NCBI RefSeq assembly: GCF_041081105.1
Contig: NZ_CP163528.1
Span: 4,526,001 to 4,590,000 of the forward strand
Length of the DNA stretch: 64,000 bases
DNA from: Promicromonospora sp. Populi
GTDB taxonomy: Bacteria; Actinomycetota; Actinomycetes; Actinomycetales; Cellulomonadaceae
Direction: 5' to 3'
Position 1 is the stretch's first letter. Every line of letters starts with the position of its first letter. The notes below the pieces were generated by a model. The model did not search any database and was not told the DNA's origin. It saw only the letters and a list, made by a program, of their open reading frames with translations. A program made the translations under genes and the position numbers. Shown here in pieces: positions 31,301 to 39,420 of the stretch.

Positions 31301-33873
31301 ACGGTTCAGGCGAGGTGCCCGCCGACGTGGCGGAGGACTTCCCGCACCTGGCCGACCACCTCGCCCTGGAGGTCGAGGGCCTGAGCCGCGCCGAGGCGAC
31401 GTCGGCCCTCCAGGGGGCGCTGCGCCTCACGCGGCACGACGGCGAAACCCTGACCGCGGCCACGGGTGTGCAGATCCCCGGCGTGCTGGACGACCTGTTC
31501 GCGACCGACCGCACGCTGGGCGTGACCTGGCGCGCCGGTACGCAGAGCAGTGGCGGGCAGGGCAGCGGCCAGCTGGGCGGCGGCAAGCCCAGCAGCGCGG
31601 CGTCGTTCGCGCTGTGGGCGCCGACGGCGCGCGCGGTGACGCTGCAGGTCTGGCCCGCGGGCACGTCGCTGGACGACGAGCCGCGCACCTTCGAGATGAC
31701 CCGCCAGCGGGACGGTGCCTGGACGCTCGACGGCGGCCGCGCCGACCGCCGGCTCAACTGGCAGGGCGTGCGCTACCGGTACGCGGTCGAGGTGTACGTG
31801 CCGAGCACGGGACAGGTCGAGACCAACGTCGTGACCGACCCGTACTCGGTGGGCCTCACGCTCGACTCGACGCACTCGGTAGCGGTCGACCTGGACGCCG
31901 CCGCCTGGCAGCCCAAGATCTGGCGCACCACCAAGGCGCCGGTCGTGCGGGACGCCGTGGACCAGACGATCTACGAGCTGCACGTGCGCGACTTCTCCAG
32001 CTCCGACGAATCGGTGCCCGAGCGCCTGCGCGGCACCTACGGTGCCTTCGGGATCCGGGGCTCGGACGGCATGACGCACCTGCGCTCCCTGGCCGACGCC
32101 GGGCTGACCACCGTGCACCTGCTGCCGACCTTCGACATCGCCACGATCCCCGAGGACCGCGCGGACCAGGCCACGACCGGCGACCTCTCGGGCTTTGCGC
32201 CCGACGGTACCCAGCAGCAGGCCGCCGTCGCGGAGGTCCAGGCGGCCGACGGCTTCAACTGGGGCTACGACCCGCTCCACTTCATGGCGCCGGAGGGCTC
32301 CTACGCCGTCCGGGCCGACGGCGGGTCGCGGGTCGCCGAGTTCCGCTCGATGGTCGGCAACCTGCACGGGGCCGGGCTGCAGGTGGTGCTGGACCAGGTG
32401 TTCAACCACACGGCGGCGTCGGGCCAGGACCCGAAGTCCGTGCTGGACCGCGTGGTACCCGGCTACTACCACCGGCAGAACCCGGTCAGCGGCGCCGTCG
32501 AGACCAGCACCTGCTGCCAGAACGTCGCCACCGAGCACGCCATGGCGAGCAAGCTGATGGTGGACTCGGTGGTCACCTGGGCCCGCGACTACCACGTGGA
32601 CGGGTTCCGGTTCGACCTGATGGGGCACCACTCCCGCGCGAACATGGCGGCGGTCCGGGCGGCGCTCGACAAGCTGACGCTCCGGCGCGACGGCGTGGAC
32701 GGGAAGAGCGTCTACCTGTACGGCGAGGGCTGGGACTTTGGCGAGGTGGCGGGCAACGCGCGGTTCGAGCAGGCCACGCAGGGTCAGCTCGGCGGCACGG
32801 GCATCGGCACGTTCAGCGACCGCCTGCGTGACGCCGTCCACGGCGGCTCGCCCGTCGACGGCGCGTCCCTGTTCACGCAGGGCTTCGGCACGGGGCTGTT
32901 CACCGACCCGAACGGCAACAACGCTCGGCTCGGCGACCCGGCGTCGGTCAACGACGGCGGCGTCGACGAGGCAGCGGACCTGGCCCACCAGAGCGACCTC
33001 GTGAAGCTGGGTCTGGCCGGGAACCTGCGGTCCTTCGAGGTCACCACCTCGTCGGGGGAGCAGGTCCGCGGTGACGAGCTGGACTACCGGGGCTCACCCG
33101 CGGGCTACGCGGACTCGCCCGAGGAGGTAGTGACGTACGTGGACGCGCACGACAACGAGACGCTGTTCGACCTGCTCGCGCTCAAGCTGCCGGCGGAGAC
33201 CCCGATGGCGGACCGGGTCCGGATGAACACGGTGTCGCTGGCGACCGCCGCGCTGTCGCAGTCGCCCTCGTTCTGGCACGCGGGCACCGACCTCCTGCGG
33301 TCCAAGTCCCTGGACCGGAACTCGTACGACTCCGGCGACTGGTTCAACACGATCGACTGGTCGGGGCAGGACAACGGGTTCGGCCGCGGCCTGCCGCTGG
33401 CTGCCGACAACGAGGACACGTGGCCCTACCGGCAGCCCCTCCTGGCCGACGCCGCGCTCAAGCCGGCGCCGGACGACATCGCCTTCGCGTCGGCACAGGC
33501 CGCGGAGCTGCTGGAGCTGCGGCACTCCACCGAGCTGTTCCGGCTGGGGTCCGCCGAGCTCATCAACCAGAAGGTCAGCTTCCCCGGCTCCGGCCCGGAG
33601 GCGCTGCCCGGTGTGATCACCATGTCGATCGACGACCGCGCGGGCTCGTCCGACGTCGACCGCAGGCTGGACGGCGTGCTCGTCGTGTTCAACGCATCGC
33701 CGACGGCGGCCACCGTCGAGGTGCCGGAGCTCGCGGGCCGCGACTACGCGCTGTCCCGGGTGCAGGCGCGCGGGGCGGACGCCGTCGTACAACAGACCCA
33801 GTGGGACAGGGCGGCCGGTACCGCCACGATCCCGGCCCGGACCGTAGCCGTCCTGACGGACCCCCGAGGCTGA
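28348..33873 (+). CDS. pulA: Secreted amylase-pullulanase with two GH13 catalytic domains
   Basis: An 1841-residue exported enzyme that should cut both alpha-1,4 and alpha-1,6 bonds of starch. A signal peptide ends near residue 39. X25-like modules lie at about 45-135 and 838-925. The first GH13 domain shows DIITNHTAD (D285), GFRIDTVKH (nucleophile near 418), FGEVFD (E453) and GNHDMG (D523). A CBM48-like region follows at about 1080-1180. The second, pullulanase-type GH13 domain has GFNWGYDPLHF, VVLDQVFNHT (D1348), GFRFDLMGHHS (D1423), YGEGWDFGE (E1460) and DAHDNETLF (D1602). All catalytic residues are present in both halves. Start is the ATG after GAAGGGG. Sugar-uptake genes follow. Confidence 0.95.
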   Translation: MSRSARLRPAQPAQLGAAAVAIALLAAVGLAATTTGAVAAEQDGTAALVGSLQDELGCAADWDPACAATELAPQPDGTFAAEFEIPAGTYEYKVALNDSWDESYGRDGGQDNAPIHLEGPARVRVTYDDATHRTALTPLTLAGEYTDTDEALVHEPVRQPGSDERFYFVMTDRFANGDPTNDEGGLTGDRLSTGFDPEDKGFYQGGDLAGLRQNLDYIEGLGTTAIWLTPSFLNRPVQGSGADVSAGYHGYWITDFTRIDPHLGTNAELEALIDDAHARGLKVYFDIITNHTADVVDYAEGTYDYVDQATAPYTDADGNVFDPADHAGTGSFPELDAATSFPYTPVIDAGDEDVKVPAWLNDPTLYHNRGNSTWTGESVTYGDFSGLDDLMTEHPTVVDGFEEIYKAWIDLGIDGFRIDTVKHVNFEFWEEWSTEIQDYARAQGRDEFFTFGEVFDADAAKTSPYVRRTDMSSVLDFSFQSAATSYASGNSAQRLADLYASDDLYTTPHSSGAALPTFLGNHDMGRVGYMLAAAENPLERDELAHELMYLTRGQPVVYYGDEQGFAGTGGDKDARQSLFATQVDEYANQPLVTGEQAGSVDRYGTDAPLYEHIAALADLRDDHPALATGAQIERYADDGAGVYAFSRVHRDEKVEHLVAANNAAQQRTVTFDALTPGATFAPMYGTDTPVTADADGAVTLTVPARSALVLVADRTVGADSAGTLAVVPGASARPGAAMTGVAPVAAGIDDAWAETSFAWRAVGTDEWHDLGTAEDTSPRVFHDVGPDGDALPEGSLVEYRAVTQDADGDRTAASSYASVGVDVSGVVDGPGPDPEIDMVVVAGSHNSEMGCAGDWAPDCAAARLTLADDGTWTGTFELPAGSYEFKVAVNGSWAENYGADGVRDGANIPYSTAGGPVTFTWDPETKVPSVEVGTPGTPGEGQQAAHWVRQGLVLVPADSFGTGDTWAMETGAPEAPTSYNLVPADGSGEVPADVAEDFPHLADHLALEVEGLSRAEATSALQGALRLTRHDGETLTAATGVQIPGVLDDLFATDRTLGVTWRAGTQSSGGQGSGQLGGGKPSSAASFALWAPTARAVTLQVWPAGTSLDDEPRTFEMTRQRDGAWTLDGGRADRRLNWQGVRYRYAVEVYVPSTGQVETNVVTDPYSVGLTLDSTHSVAVDLDAAAWQPKIWRTTKAPVVRDAVDQTIYELHVRDFSSSDESVPERLRGTYGAFGIRGSDGMTHLRSLADAGLTTVHLLPTFDIATIPEDRADQATTGDLSGFAPDGTQQQAAVAEVQAADGFNWGYDPLHFMAPEGSYAVRADGGSRVAEFRSMVGNLHGAGLQVVLDQVFNHTAASGQDPKSVLDRVVPGYYHRQNPVSGAVETSTCCQNVATEHAMASKLMVDSVVTWARDYHVDGFRFDLMGHHSRANMAAVRAALDKLTLRRDGVDGKSVYLYGEGWDFGEVAGNARFEQATQGQLGGTGIGTFSDRLRDAVHGGSPVDGASLFTQGFGTGLFTDPNGNNARLGDPASVNDGGVDEAADLAHQSDLVKLGLAGNLRSFEVTTSSGEQVRGDELDYRGSPAGYADSPEEVVTYVDAHDNETLFDLLALKLPAETPMADRVRMNTVSLATAALSQSPSFWHAGTDLLRSKSLDRNSYDSGDWFNTIDWSGQDNGFGRGLPLAADNEDTWPYRQPLLADAALKPAPDDIAFASAQAAELLELRHSTELFRLGSAELINQKVSFPGSGPEALPGVITMSIDDRAGSSDVDRRLDGVLVVFNASPTAATVEVPELAGRDYALSRVQARGADAVVQQTQWDRAAGTATIPARTVAVLTDPRG

Positions 33874-33878
33874 TTCCC

Positions 33879-33920
33879 CGACCGCAGACCTGGGTCCGTG
33901 CCCGACCAGGTCTGCGGTCG
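33879..33920 (+). terminator. Hairpin closing the pullulanase gene
   Basis: A perfect 15-base stem (33879-33893 with 33906-33920) lies 5 bases after the stop codon, with a 12-base loop and no T tract. Confidence 0.65.
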
Positions 33921-34057
33921 GTGGCAGCGTTCCCAGGGTGACAGCGCTGACAATTGGTACGGGAGTGTCTCTTGACTCCGGCACGTCTGGGGTGAATCGT
34001 GTGCGACAGATGGGCCCGGCGGCGTTGCTGGGCCTCGCACGATTGCAAGGGAGCTCC

Positions 34058-35407
34058 ATGCGTACGGCACGATTTTTCATCGCACCCGTCACGGCAGCGG
34101 CTCTTGCCCTCTCGCTCGGCGCCTGCGGCTCCGGCGGGGGCGAGGGTGACGACACCACGATCACGGTCGCGTACCAGAGGTTCGGCAACTTCACGCAGGC
34201 CCACGAGCTGTTCACGGACGTCGCGGCCGACTTCGAGGAAGCGAACCCCGGCATGACCGTGGAGCTGGTGCCCATCGAGGCCCAGCAGAACGACTACTTC
34301 ACCAGGCTCGCCCTGATGAACCGGTCGCCCAGCACCGCCCCCGACGTCATGTACGAGGACACGTACATGATCCGGTCGGACGTCGAGGCCGGGTACCTCG
34401 CGCCGCTGGACGACTACCTCGCCGAATGGGACGAGTGGGGCCAGTTCGTCGAGAGCGCCCAGCAGGCCGGCGCTGGCGACGACGGCCAGATCTACGGCGT
34501 CTCCATGGGTACCGACACCCGCGGCCTCTGGTTCAACCGGGACGTGCTCGCCAACGCGGGTCTGCCCGCGGACTGGGCGCCGACGTCCTGGGACGACCTG
34601 CTGGAGGCGGCCCGGGCGATCCAGGCCTCCGACCCCGACGTCGTCCCGTTCAACATCTACTCCGGCACGCCCCAGGGTGAGGCCGCGGTGATGCAGGGCT
34701 TCGAGATGCTGCTGTACGGCACCGGCGACACCCTCTACGAGGACGGCCAGTGGGTGGTGGGCTCGCAGGGCTTCATCGACGCCCTCGACTTCATCGGCAC
34801 CGTGTACTCCGAGGGCCTCGCGCCCACCCCGCAGCAGGCGCTCGACACGAACATCGGCAACACGGTGCAGGGTCAGTGGCTGCCGGAGGGCCGGGTCGGC
34901 ATCGCGCTGGACGGCTCGTGGATCGCGGGCAACTGGCTCGAGTCCGGCGTCGCGCCCTGGCCCGAGTGGACCGAGACCATGGGGACCGCCGCCATGCCCA
35001 CCCAGGACGGTGCCGCCCCCGGTGCGGTGAGCATGTCGGGTGGCTGGACGCTTGCCATGGGTTCCGGCTCCGAGAACCCGGACGCCGCGTTCGAGTTCAT
35101 CTCGATGGCCCTGAACCGCGAGAACTCGCTGTGGTTCGATGTCGCGGCCAGCCAGATCGCCGTGCGGACCGATGTCGCGGAAGACCCCGAGTACACCGCT
35201 ACCAACCCGACCACGCAGTTCTTCACGGACCTGGTCGACGTGACCCACTTCCGGCCCGCGACGTCGGACTACCCGCAGATCTCCAACGAGATCATGGTCG
35301 CGATGGAGTCCGTCATGACCGGGCAGCAGACGGCTGAGGAGGCGGCCGCCGTCTACGACGAGGCCGTGGTCGGCATCGTCGGCGAAGAGAACACGACTCA
35401 GGGCTGA
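34058..35407 (+). CDS. ABC sugar-binding lipoprotein (maltodextrin-type)
   Basis: A 449-residue extracytoplasmic solute-binding protein of family 1. The signal peptide ends in LSLGAC, with C23 the lipidated residue. The mature part has family marks TITVAYQRFGNFTQA, SPSTAPDVMYEDTY and ARAIQASDPDVVPFN. Placement after a starch-degrading enzyme and before two permeases suggests it takes up maltodextrins or maltose, but the ligand is inferred. Start is the ATG behind AAGGGAG. An untranslated region of about 180 bases precedes it. Confidence 0.9.
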   Translation: MRTARFFIAPVTAAALALSLGACGSGGGEGDDTTITVAYQRFGNFTQAHELFTDVAADFEEANPGMTVELVPIEAQQNDYFTRLALMNRSPSTAPDVMYEDTYMIRSDVEAGYLAPLDDYLAEWDEWGQFVESAQQAGAGDDGQIYGVSMGTDTRGLWFNRDVLANAGLPADWAPTSWDDLLEAARAIQASDPDVVPFNIYSGTPQGEAAVMQGFEMLLYGTGDTLYEDGQWVVGSQGFIDALDFIGTVYSEGLAPTPQQALDTNIGNTVQGQWLPEGRVGIALDGSWIAGNWLESGVAPWPEWTETMGTAAMPTQDGAAPGAVSMSGGWTLAMGSGSENPDAAFEFISMALNRENSLWFDVAASQIAVRTDVAEDPEYTATNPTTQFFTDLVDVTHFRPATSDYPQISNEIMVAMESVMTGQQTAEEAAAVYDEAVVGIVGEENTTQG

Positions 35408-35411
35408 CACC

Positions 35412-36287
35412 ATGGCCGTCAAGTCCCGCGGCGGGGTGCGGGCGCTCCCGCTCGCGCCCGCCGTCGTCCTGCTCGCCCTGTTCATGCTGGGCCCCGTGGT
35501 GTGGTCGTTCTACGGCTCGTTCACGAACACCGCCCTCACCGGGCCCGCCGCTCTCAACCCGGAGTGGATCGGGTTCGACAACTACACCGCCCTGTTCGGC
35601 GACGCCGATTTCCCCAGGGCGCTGTGGCTCACCGTCGTCTTTGTGTTCCTCTCCGCCGTGGTGGGGCAGAACGTCCTGGGCATCGCACTGGCCGGGCTGC
35701 TCCGCTCGGCCGTCAAGCCGGTGCGGTCCATCACCTCGACCGTCGTGGTCGCGGCGTGGGTGCTGCCCGAGATCGTCGCCGCGTTCGCCGCGTACGCGTT
35801 CTTCCACTCCGAGGGCACGCTCAACACACTGCTCGGCGGCCTCGGGATCCCCCCGGCCGACTGGCTGTACACCACACCGATGCTCGCGGTGATCCTCGCC
35901 AACATCTGGCGCGGCACGGCCTTCTCGATGATGGTCTACTCGGCCGCGATCGTCGAGGTTCCGCCCGAGCTCACCGAAGCCGCGCAGCTCGACGGCGCGA
36001 ACGGGCTGCAGCGGTTGCTCTTTGTGACGCTGCCGTTCATCCGGCGCAGCATCTCGACCAACCTGATGCTCACCACCCTGCAGACCCTGTCGGTGTTCAC
36101 GCTGATCTACGTGATGACCGGCGGAGGCCCCGGCACCGACAGCTCGACGCTGCCGATCCTGGCCTACCAGGAGGCGTTCCGGTTCGCGCAGGTCGGCTAC
36201 GGCACGGCCATCGCGACGGTGATGCTCATCGTGGGCGCGGTCTTCTCCGTGATCTACATCCGCGCGCTCCGACCGGAGGTTGACTGA
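35412..36287 (+). CDS. ABC sugar permease, MalF type
   Basis: A 291-residue inner-membrane permease with six hydrophobic segments. The cytoplasmic EAA loop, which docks the ATPase, is EVPPELTEAAQLDGANG near residue 180. It begins 4 bases after the binding-protein stop and overlaps the next permease by one base (TGATG), so the three form one operon. No ATPase gene is nearby, as is normal for actinobacterial transporters that share the MsiK ATPase. Confidence 0.92.
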   Translation: MAVKSRGGVRALPLAPAVVLLALFMLGPVVWSFYGSFTNTALTGPAALNPEWIGFDNYTALFGDADFPRALWLTVVFVFLSAVVGQNVLGIALAGLLRSAVKPVRSITSTVVVAAWVLPEIVAAFAAYAFFHSEGTLNTLLGGLGIPPADWLYTTPMLAVILANIWRGTAFSMMVYSAAIVEVPPELTEAAQLDGANGLQRLLFVTLPFIRRSISTNLMLTTLQTLSVFTLIYVMTGGGPGTDSSTLPILAYQEAFRFAQVGYGTAIATVMLIVGAVFSVIYIRALRPEVD

Positions 36288-37177
36288 TGGCCGGCTTGAT
36301 GACGGCGCCCACCGTGAAGGCGGAACGTAGCGGCACGGTCAGCCGGCTGGCGGGACCGCGCGCCACGGCGACCAAGGTGGCGGCCAACCTGGTGCTGGTG
36401 GTGATCGCGATCTGCTTCGTGCTGCCGATGCTGTGGGTGGTCGTCGCGTCGTTCGACGCCGAGGCGACGCTCTCCTTCGGCCTGCCCGACGCCGTGACCA
36501 CTGCGAACTTCGCCGCGATCATGACGCCGGAGCTGACGTGGCTGCCGTTGTGGAACGCGTTTGTGCTGTCCGCGGGGTCGGGGGCCATCACGGTGGTCGT
36601 AGCGGTGCTCGCCGCCTACCCGTTGTCGCGGTACCGCCTGCGGTTCGGCAAGTACTTCCTGTACTCGGTGCTGTTCGGCACCTGCCTGCCGATCACCGCG
36701 ATCATGGTCCCGGTGTATGCGCTCTTCGTGCAGCTCAACCTGCTCGACTCGCTGCCGGGAACCGTCTTCTTCATGGCGGCGACCTCCTTGCCCATGGCGA
36801 TCTGGATGACGAAGAACTTCATGGACTCGGTGCCGATCTCCCTGGAGGAGGCGGCGTGGACCGAGGGTGCGTCGGCCATGCAGGCGCTGCGCCGCATAGT
36901 GCTGCCGCTCATGCGGCCGGGGATCGCCGTGGTGTTCATCTTCGTGTTCGTGCAGGCATGGGGGAACTTCTTCGTCCCGTTCGTGCTGCTGCTCTCCCCG
37001 GAGAAGCAGCCCGCGGCCGTCAGCATCTTCGCGTTCTTCGGGCAGTACGGGTCGGTCGCCTACGGGCAGCTCGCCGCGTACTCCCTGCTCTACGCGGCGC
37101 CGGTGCTGGGCCTGTACGTGCTGGTCACCAGAATCTCGGGTTCGGCCTTCGCGATGGCGGGTGCGGTCAAGGGCTGA
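36287..37177 (+). CDS. ABC sugar permease, MalG type
   Basis: A 296-residue permease partner. An N-terminal cytoplasmic region of about 30 residues precedes six membrane segments. The EAA loop is SVPISLEEAAWTEGASA near residue 190, with the usual Glu-Ala-Ala-x3-Gly spacing. It overlaps the previous gene by one base. The operon ends 5 bases before the stop of the converging quinone reductase gene, with no hairpin between. Confidence 0.92.
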   Translation: MAGLMTAPTVKAERSGTVSRLAGPRATATKVAANLVLVVIAICFVLPMLWVVVASFDAEATLSFGLPDAVTTANFAAIMTPELTWLPLWNAFVLSAGSGAITVVVAVLAAYPLSRYRLRFGKYFLYSVLFGTCLPITAIMVPVYALFVQLNLLDSLPGTVFFMAATSLPMAIWMTKNFMDSVPISLEEAAWTEGASAMQALRRIVLPLMRPGIAVVFIFVFVQAWGNFFVPFVLLLSPEKQPAAVSIFAFFGQYGSVAYGQLAAYSLLYAAPVLGLYVLVTRISGSAFAMAGAVKG

Positions 37178-37182
37178 GGCTT

Positions 37183-38172
37183 CTACGGGTGCAGAGCCTG
37201 CTTACCTTCGGTCCTGCGCGTCTCCAGGTCGCGCAGGACCGCGGGGCCTTCGGCCAGCGGGTGGGACCGGGGTGTGCCCGGCGGGTAGACGCCGTTCTCG
37301 ATCAGCGTCCCGAGCTCGGTTACCAGCGAGCGGTAGAGGGCCGGGGCGGACGTGGCCAGTGCGCCGATGTGGAGACCCTTGACCTGCACCGGGTGGGTGA
37401 AGACGAGGTCGTGCGTGGTCAGGGTGGCGCTCCCGGAGGCGTCACCGAACACAACGACTCGTCCGGTGAACCGCTTGGTGACCGCCAGGCTGGTCTCGAA
37501 GGTGTCTTGTCCTACGGACTCGAGCACCAGGTCGAAGCTGCCGGAGCGGTGGGCGAGCTGTCGGGCCAGCTGCGTACTGTCGAGGACCTCGTCCGCGCCG
37601 AGCGCCTGGACGATCTTGTGCTTCGCGGGCGCGGCCGTCGCGACGATGTGCGCACCGAAGTGCCGGGCAAGCCGGACCGCGGCCTGGCCCACTCCTCCCG
37701 CCGCGGCATGGATCAGCACCGTGTCGCCCGCCTTGACCTCGCCCAGCGGCCGCAGGGCTGCCAGCGCGGTAGCCCAGTTCAGCACCATGCCGAGTGCCTC
37801 GGCATCACTCCAGCCGGTCGGCACCGGCAGCACTCCCGCACTCGGCATCACCAAGTACTCCGCGAAAGCACCGGGCCCGGCCCCGACGACGTGGGTGCCG
37901 ATCGAGAGCGGCTCCTCGACCCCCGGGCCGATACCGACGATCTCGCCGGCGGCTTCGAAGCCCGCTACGTAGGGCGGCGTCGGGCCGCCCCCGTAGGTTC
38001 CCCGGGACTGCAAGACGTCGGCGAAGTTCACGCCGGCCGCACCCACCCGGACGAGGTATTCGCCTGGCCCCGCCGTCGGACGGCGGTGGTCGGTCGTGAG
38101 GATCAGATCGCTCGGACCGCGGTTGGATTGCTGGACCAGTGCCCGCATCGTCTGCTGGTTGTTCGTCTCCAT
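37183..38172 (-). CDS. NADPH:quinone reductase-type zinc-free MDR oxidoreductase
   Basis: A 329-residue medium-chain dehydrogenase/reductase. The nucleotide loop is HAAAGGVGQAAVRLARHFG (GxGxxG type AAxGGVG), characteristic of quinone oxidoreductases that need no zinc; no zinc-ligand Cys set is seen. N-terminal FEAAGEIVGIGPGV matches the GroES-like fold. It likely reduces quinones or enones with NADPH. A TACGTT box 6 bases before the ATG gives a leaderless start. The gene lies just downstream of a MerR regulator read the same way, which is probably its activator. Confidence 0.9.
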   Translation of the reverse strand: METNNQQTMRALVQQSNRGPSDLILTTDHRRPTAGPGEYLVRVGAAGVNFADVLQSRGTYGGGPTPPYVAGFEAAGEIVGIGPGVEEPLSIGTHVVGAGPGAFAEYLVMPSAGVLPVPTGWSDAEALGMVLNWATALAALRPLGEVKAGDTVLIHAAAGGVGQAAVRLARHFGAHIVATAAPAKHKIVQALGADEVLDSTQLARQLAHRSGSFDLVLESVGQDTFETSLAVTKRFTGRVVVFGDASGSATLTTHDLVFTHPVQVKGLHIGALATSAPALYRSLVTELGTLIENGVYPPGTPRSHPLAEGPAVLRDLETRRTEGKQALHP

Positions 38173-38178
38173 GCCCGG

Positions 38179-38211
38179 AACGTAGAACCCTCACACCAGC
38201 GTCAACGTCAA
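38179..38211 (-). promoter_or_regulatory. Candidate MerR-type promoter of quinone reductase gene
   Basis: On the minus strand two TTGACG hexamers stand in tandem (38206-38211 and 38200-38205) upstream of the -10 TACGTT (38179-38184). The distances are 21 and 15 bases, not the usual 17. Off-length spacers are typical of promoters activated by MerR proteins, and the merR gene is adjacent. Confidence 0.45.
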
Positions 38212-38236
38212 GCCTCAGTCATCGACCTGCGGGCCG

Positions 38237-38608
38237 TCAGCGGCCGGCCGCACTCAGGAACGTATCCAGGGCGGACTGCTGGGCGCCGAGCGCAGCGATC
38301 CGTGTGCTGAGCCGATCGCGGTATGCCTGCACCTCGTCCAGAAACTCCGAGCACAACCGTTCAGCGTTGTTGTCGGGTCCGCCGGCGAGGTCGGGAAGCA
38401 GCTCTTTGATCATCCGCACGGGCAGCCCGGACTCCAGCAACGAGCGGACGGTGATCACCCGGTCGACGGTGGAGCGGCAGTAGTCCCGGTACCCGTTGCT
38501 GCACCGACCGGGAACGATCAAGCCCTTGTCCTCGTAGAACCGCAACGACCTCGCGCTGACACCGCTGGCTCTGGACGCTTCGCCGATCTTCACACTTGAG
38601 CGCAACAT
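38237..38608 (-). CDS. MerR-family transcriptional regulator
   Basis: A 123-residue regulator starting at MLRSSVKIGEASRASGVS, the usual MerR winged-helix opening, with ARSLRFYEDKGLI, the second helix and wing. A coiled-coil dimer helix (about residues 80-115, SEFLDEVQAYRDRLSTRI) ends the protein. No Cys ligands are seen, so metal sensing is unlikely. It stands 64 bases upstream of the quinone reductase gene in the same direction. An upstream ATG would add 63 codons of unrelated sequence, so I use the internal start. Confidence 0.88.
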   Translation of the reverse strand: MLRSSVKIGEASRASGVSARSLRFYEDKGLIVPGRCSNGYRDYCRSTVDRVITVRSLLESGLPVRMIKELLPDLAGGPDNNAERLCSEFLDEVQAYRDRLSTRIAALGAQQSALDTFLSAAGR

Positions 38609-38754
38609 CCATCGGCTGCTTGATCTTCCGCGTAAGTCGCGCAGTATGCCGGAGCTTGGACTCTCAACGGGAGTAGACACGACCGCTCGCGCGACTGGAC
38701 GAAGGCGAGGTAGCCTTGTGTTAGCCGCCTCCCGCGTGGAGTGTCGGAAGTGAA

Positions 38755-38788
38755 GCCGGGACCCCCTGATGGACGTCAGGAGCCCGGC
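38755..38788 (-). terminator. Hairpin after the DUF3800 gene
   Basis: GCCGGG pairs with CCCGGC and, across a small internal loop, CCTGA with TCAGG. It lies 11 bases after the DUF3800 stop on the minus strand and before the merR gene. Confidence 0.5.
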
Positions 38789-38799
38789 ATCGCGCATTT

Positions 38800-39420
38800 C
38801 TAGGCCAGTTTGATTTCGATGATGCTGATCTGGCCCATGTCATCGAGGGCGTTGGCAGTGCCGGACCGTGCACCGTTCACCGCGCCTGCTACCGCGTCAG
38901 GGATCCACAGCATCGGTTCGTCCTTGGGGCGCGCAAACTCGACTCGGATTGACGGGCTGATCGATCGCTTGCCGCGAAGCGCCTTGACCAGGCGCAGGTC
39001 GCGCTCGTTGAGGGCTGGGTGTCGAGCCTCGAGCCACACGTGAGCCACTCCCAGGTTGTCCAGCTCGTACAAGAGGCGTTCGGTGCAGATTGCGCGTGCT
39101 CGCTCTTGCCGCCGGGCATCCAGGGGCGTTCCGACGACGACGAGGTTGACGACGTCACGGTTTCCGATGGTCGCCGCGATCTTGGCCTGACGTTCCGGCG
39201 TCTCGTGGCGCCAGTGCAACCTCTCGGCGCCCTTCCCGGTGATCGCGCGTAGGTCGTCGCGCACCTCATCCACCTGGACGGATCTGCGACGGCCGCCGCC
39301 ATGAGATAGATCCCGTTCGTACCGCTCCGCGCAGCTCGCATCGACTCGTCGACCCATGCGTGGAGGTGGAAATCGTCGGCGACGGGCGAGGGCAGCTCAG
39401 AGGGCTCACCCGTGACCTCA
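38800..39420 (-). pseudogene. DUF3800-family protein gene, frame broken near 39280
   Basis: Two overlapping reading frames together make one DUF3800-like protein of about 190 residues. The N-terminal part is DDFHLHAWVDESMRA, TNGIYLMAAAVADP; the C-terminal part is VQVDEVRDDLRAITGKGAE, LHWRHETPERQAKIA and LDNLGVAHVWLEARHP, ending in GQISIIEIKLA. DUF3800 has a WVDES-type N-terminal Asp motif and is thought to be a nuclease-like fold, sometimes in defence islands; the role is unproven. The join needs one extra base at about 39280, in the run GGACGGATC. No good start codon is seen in the N-terminal frame, and it abuts the 3' end of purU. Real decay or a sequencing error are both possible. Confidence 0.65.

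Noticed and set aside
38610..38797. An N-terminal extension of the MerR regulator by 63 residues
   Set aside because: The extension is Arg/Ser-rich without domain, runs over a terminator hairpin, and the family opening sits at the internal ATG.
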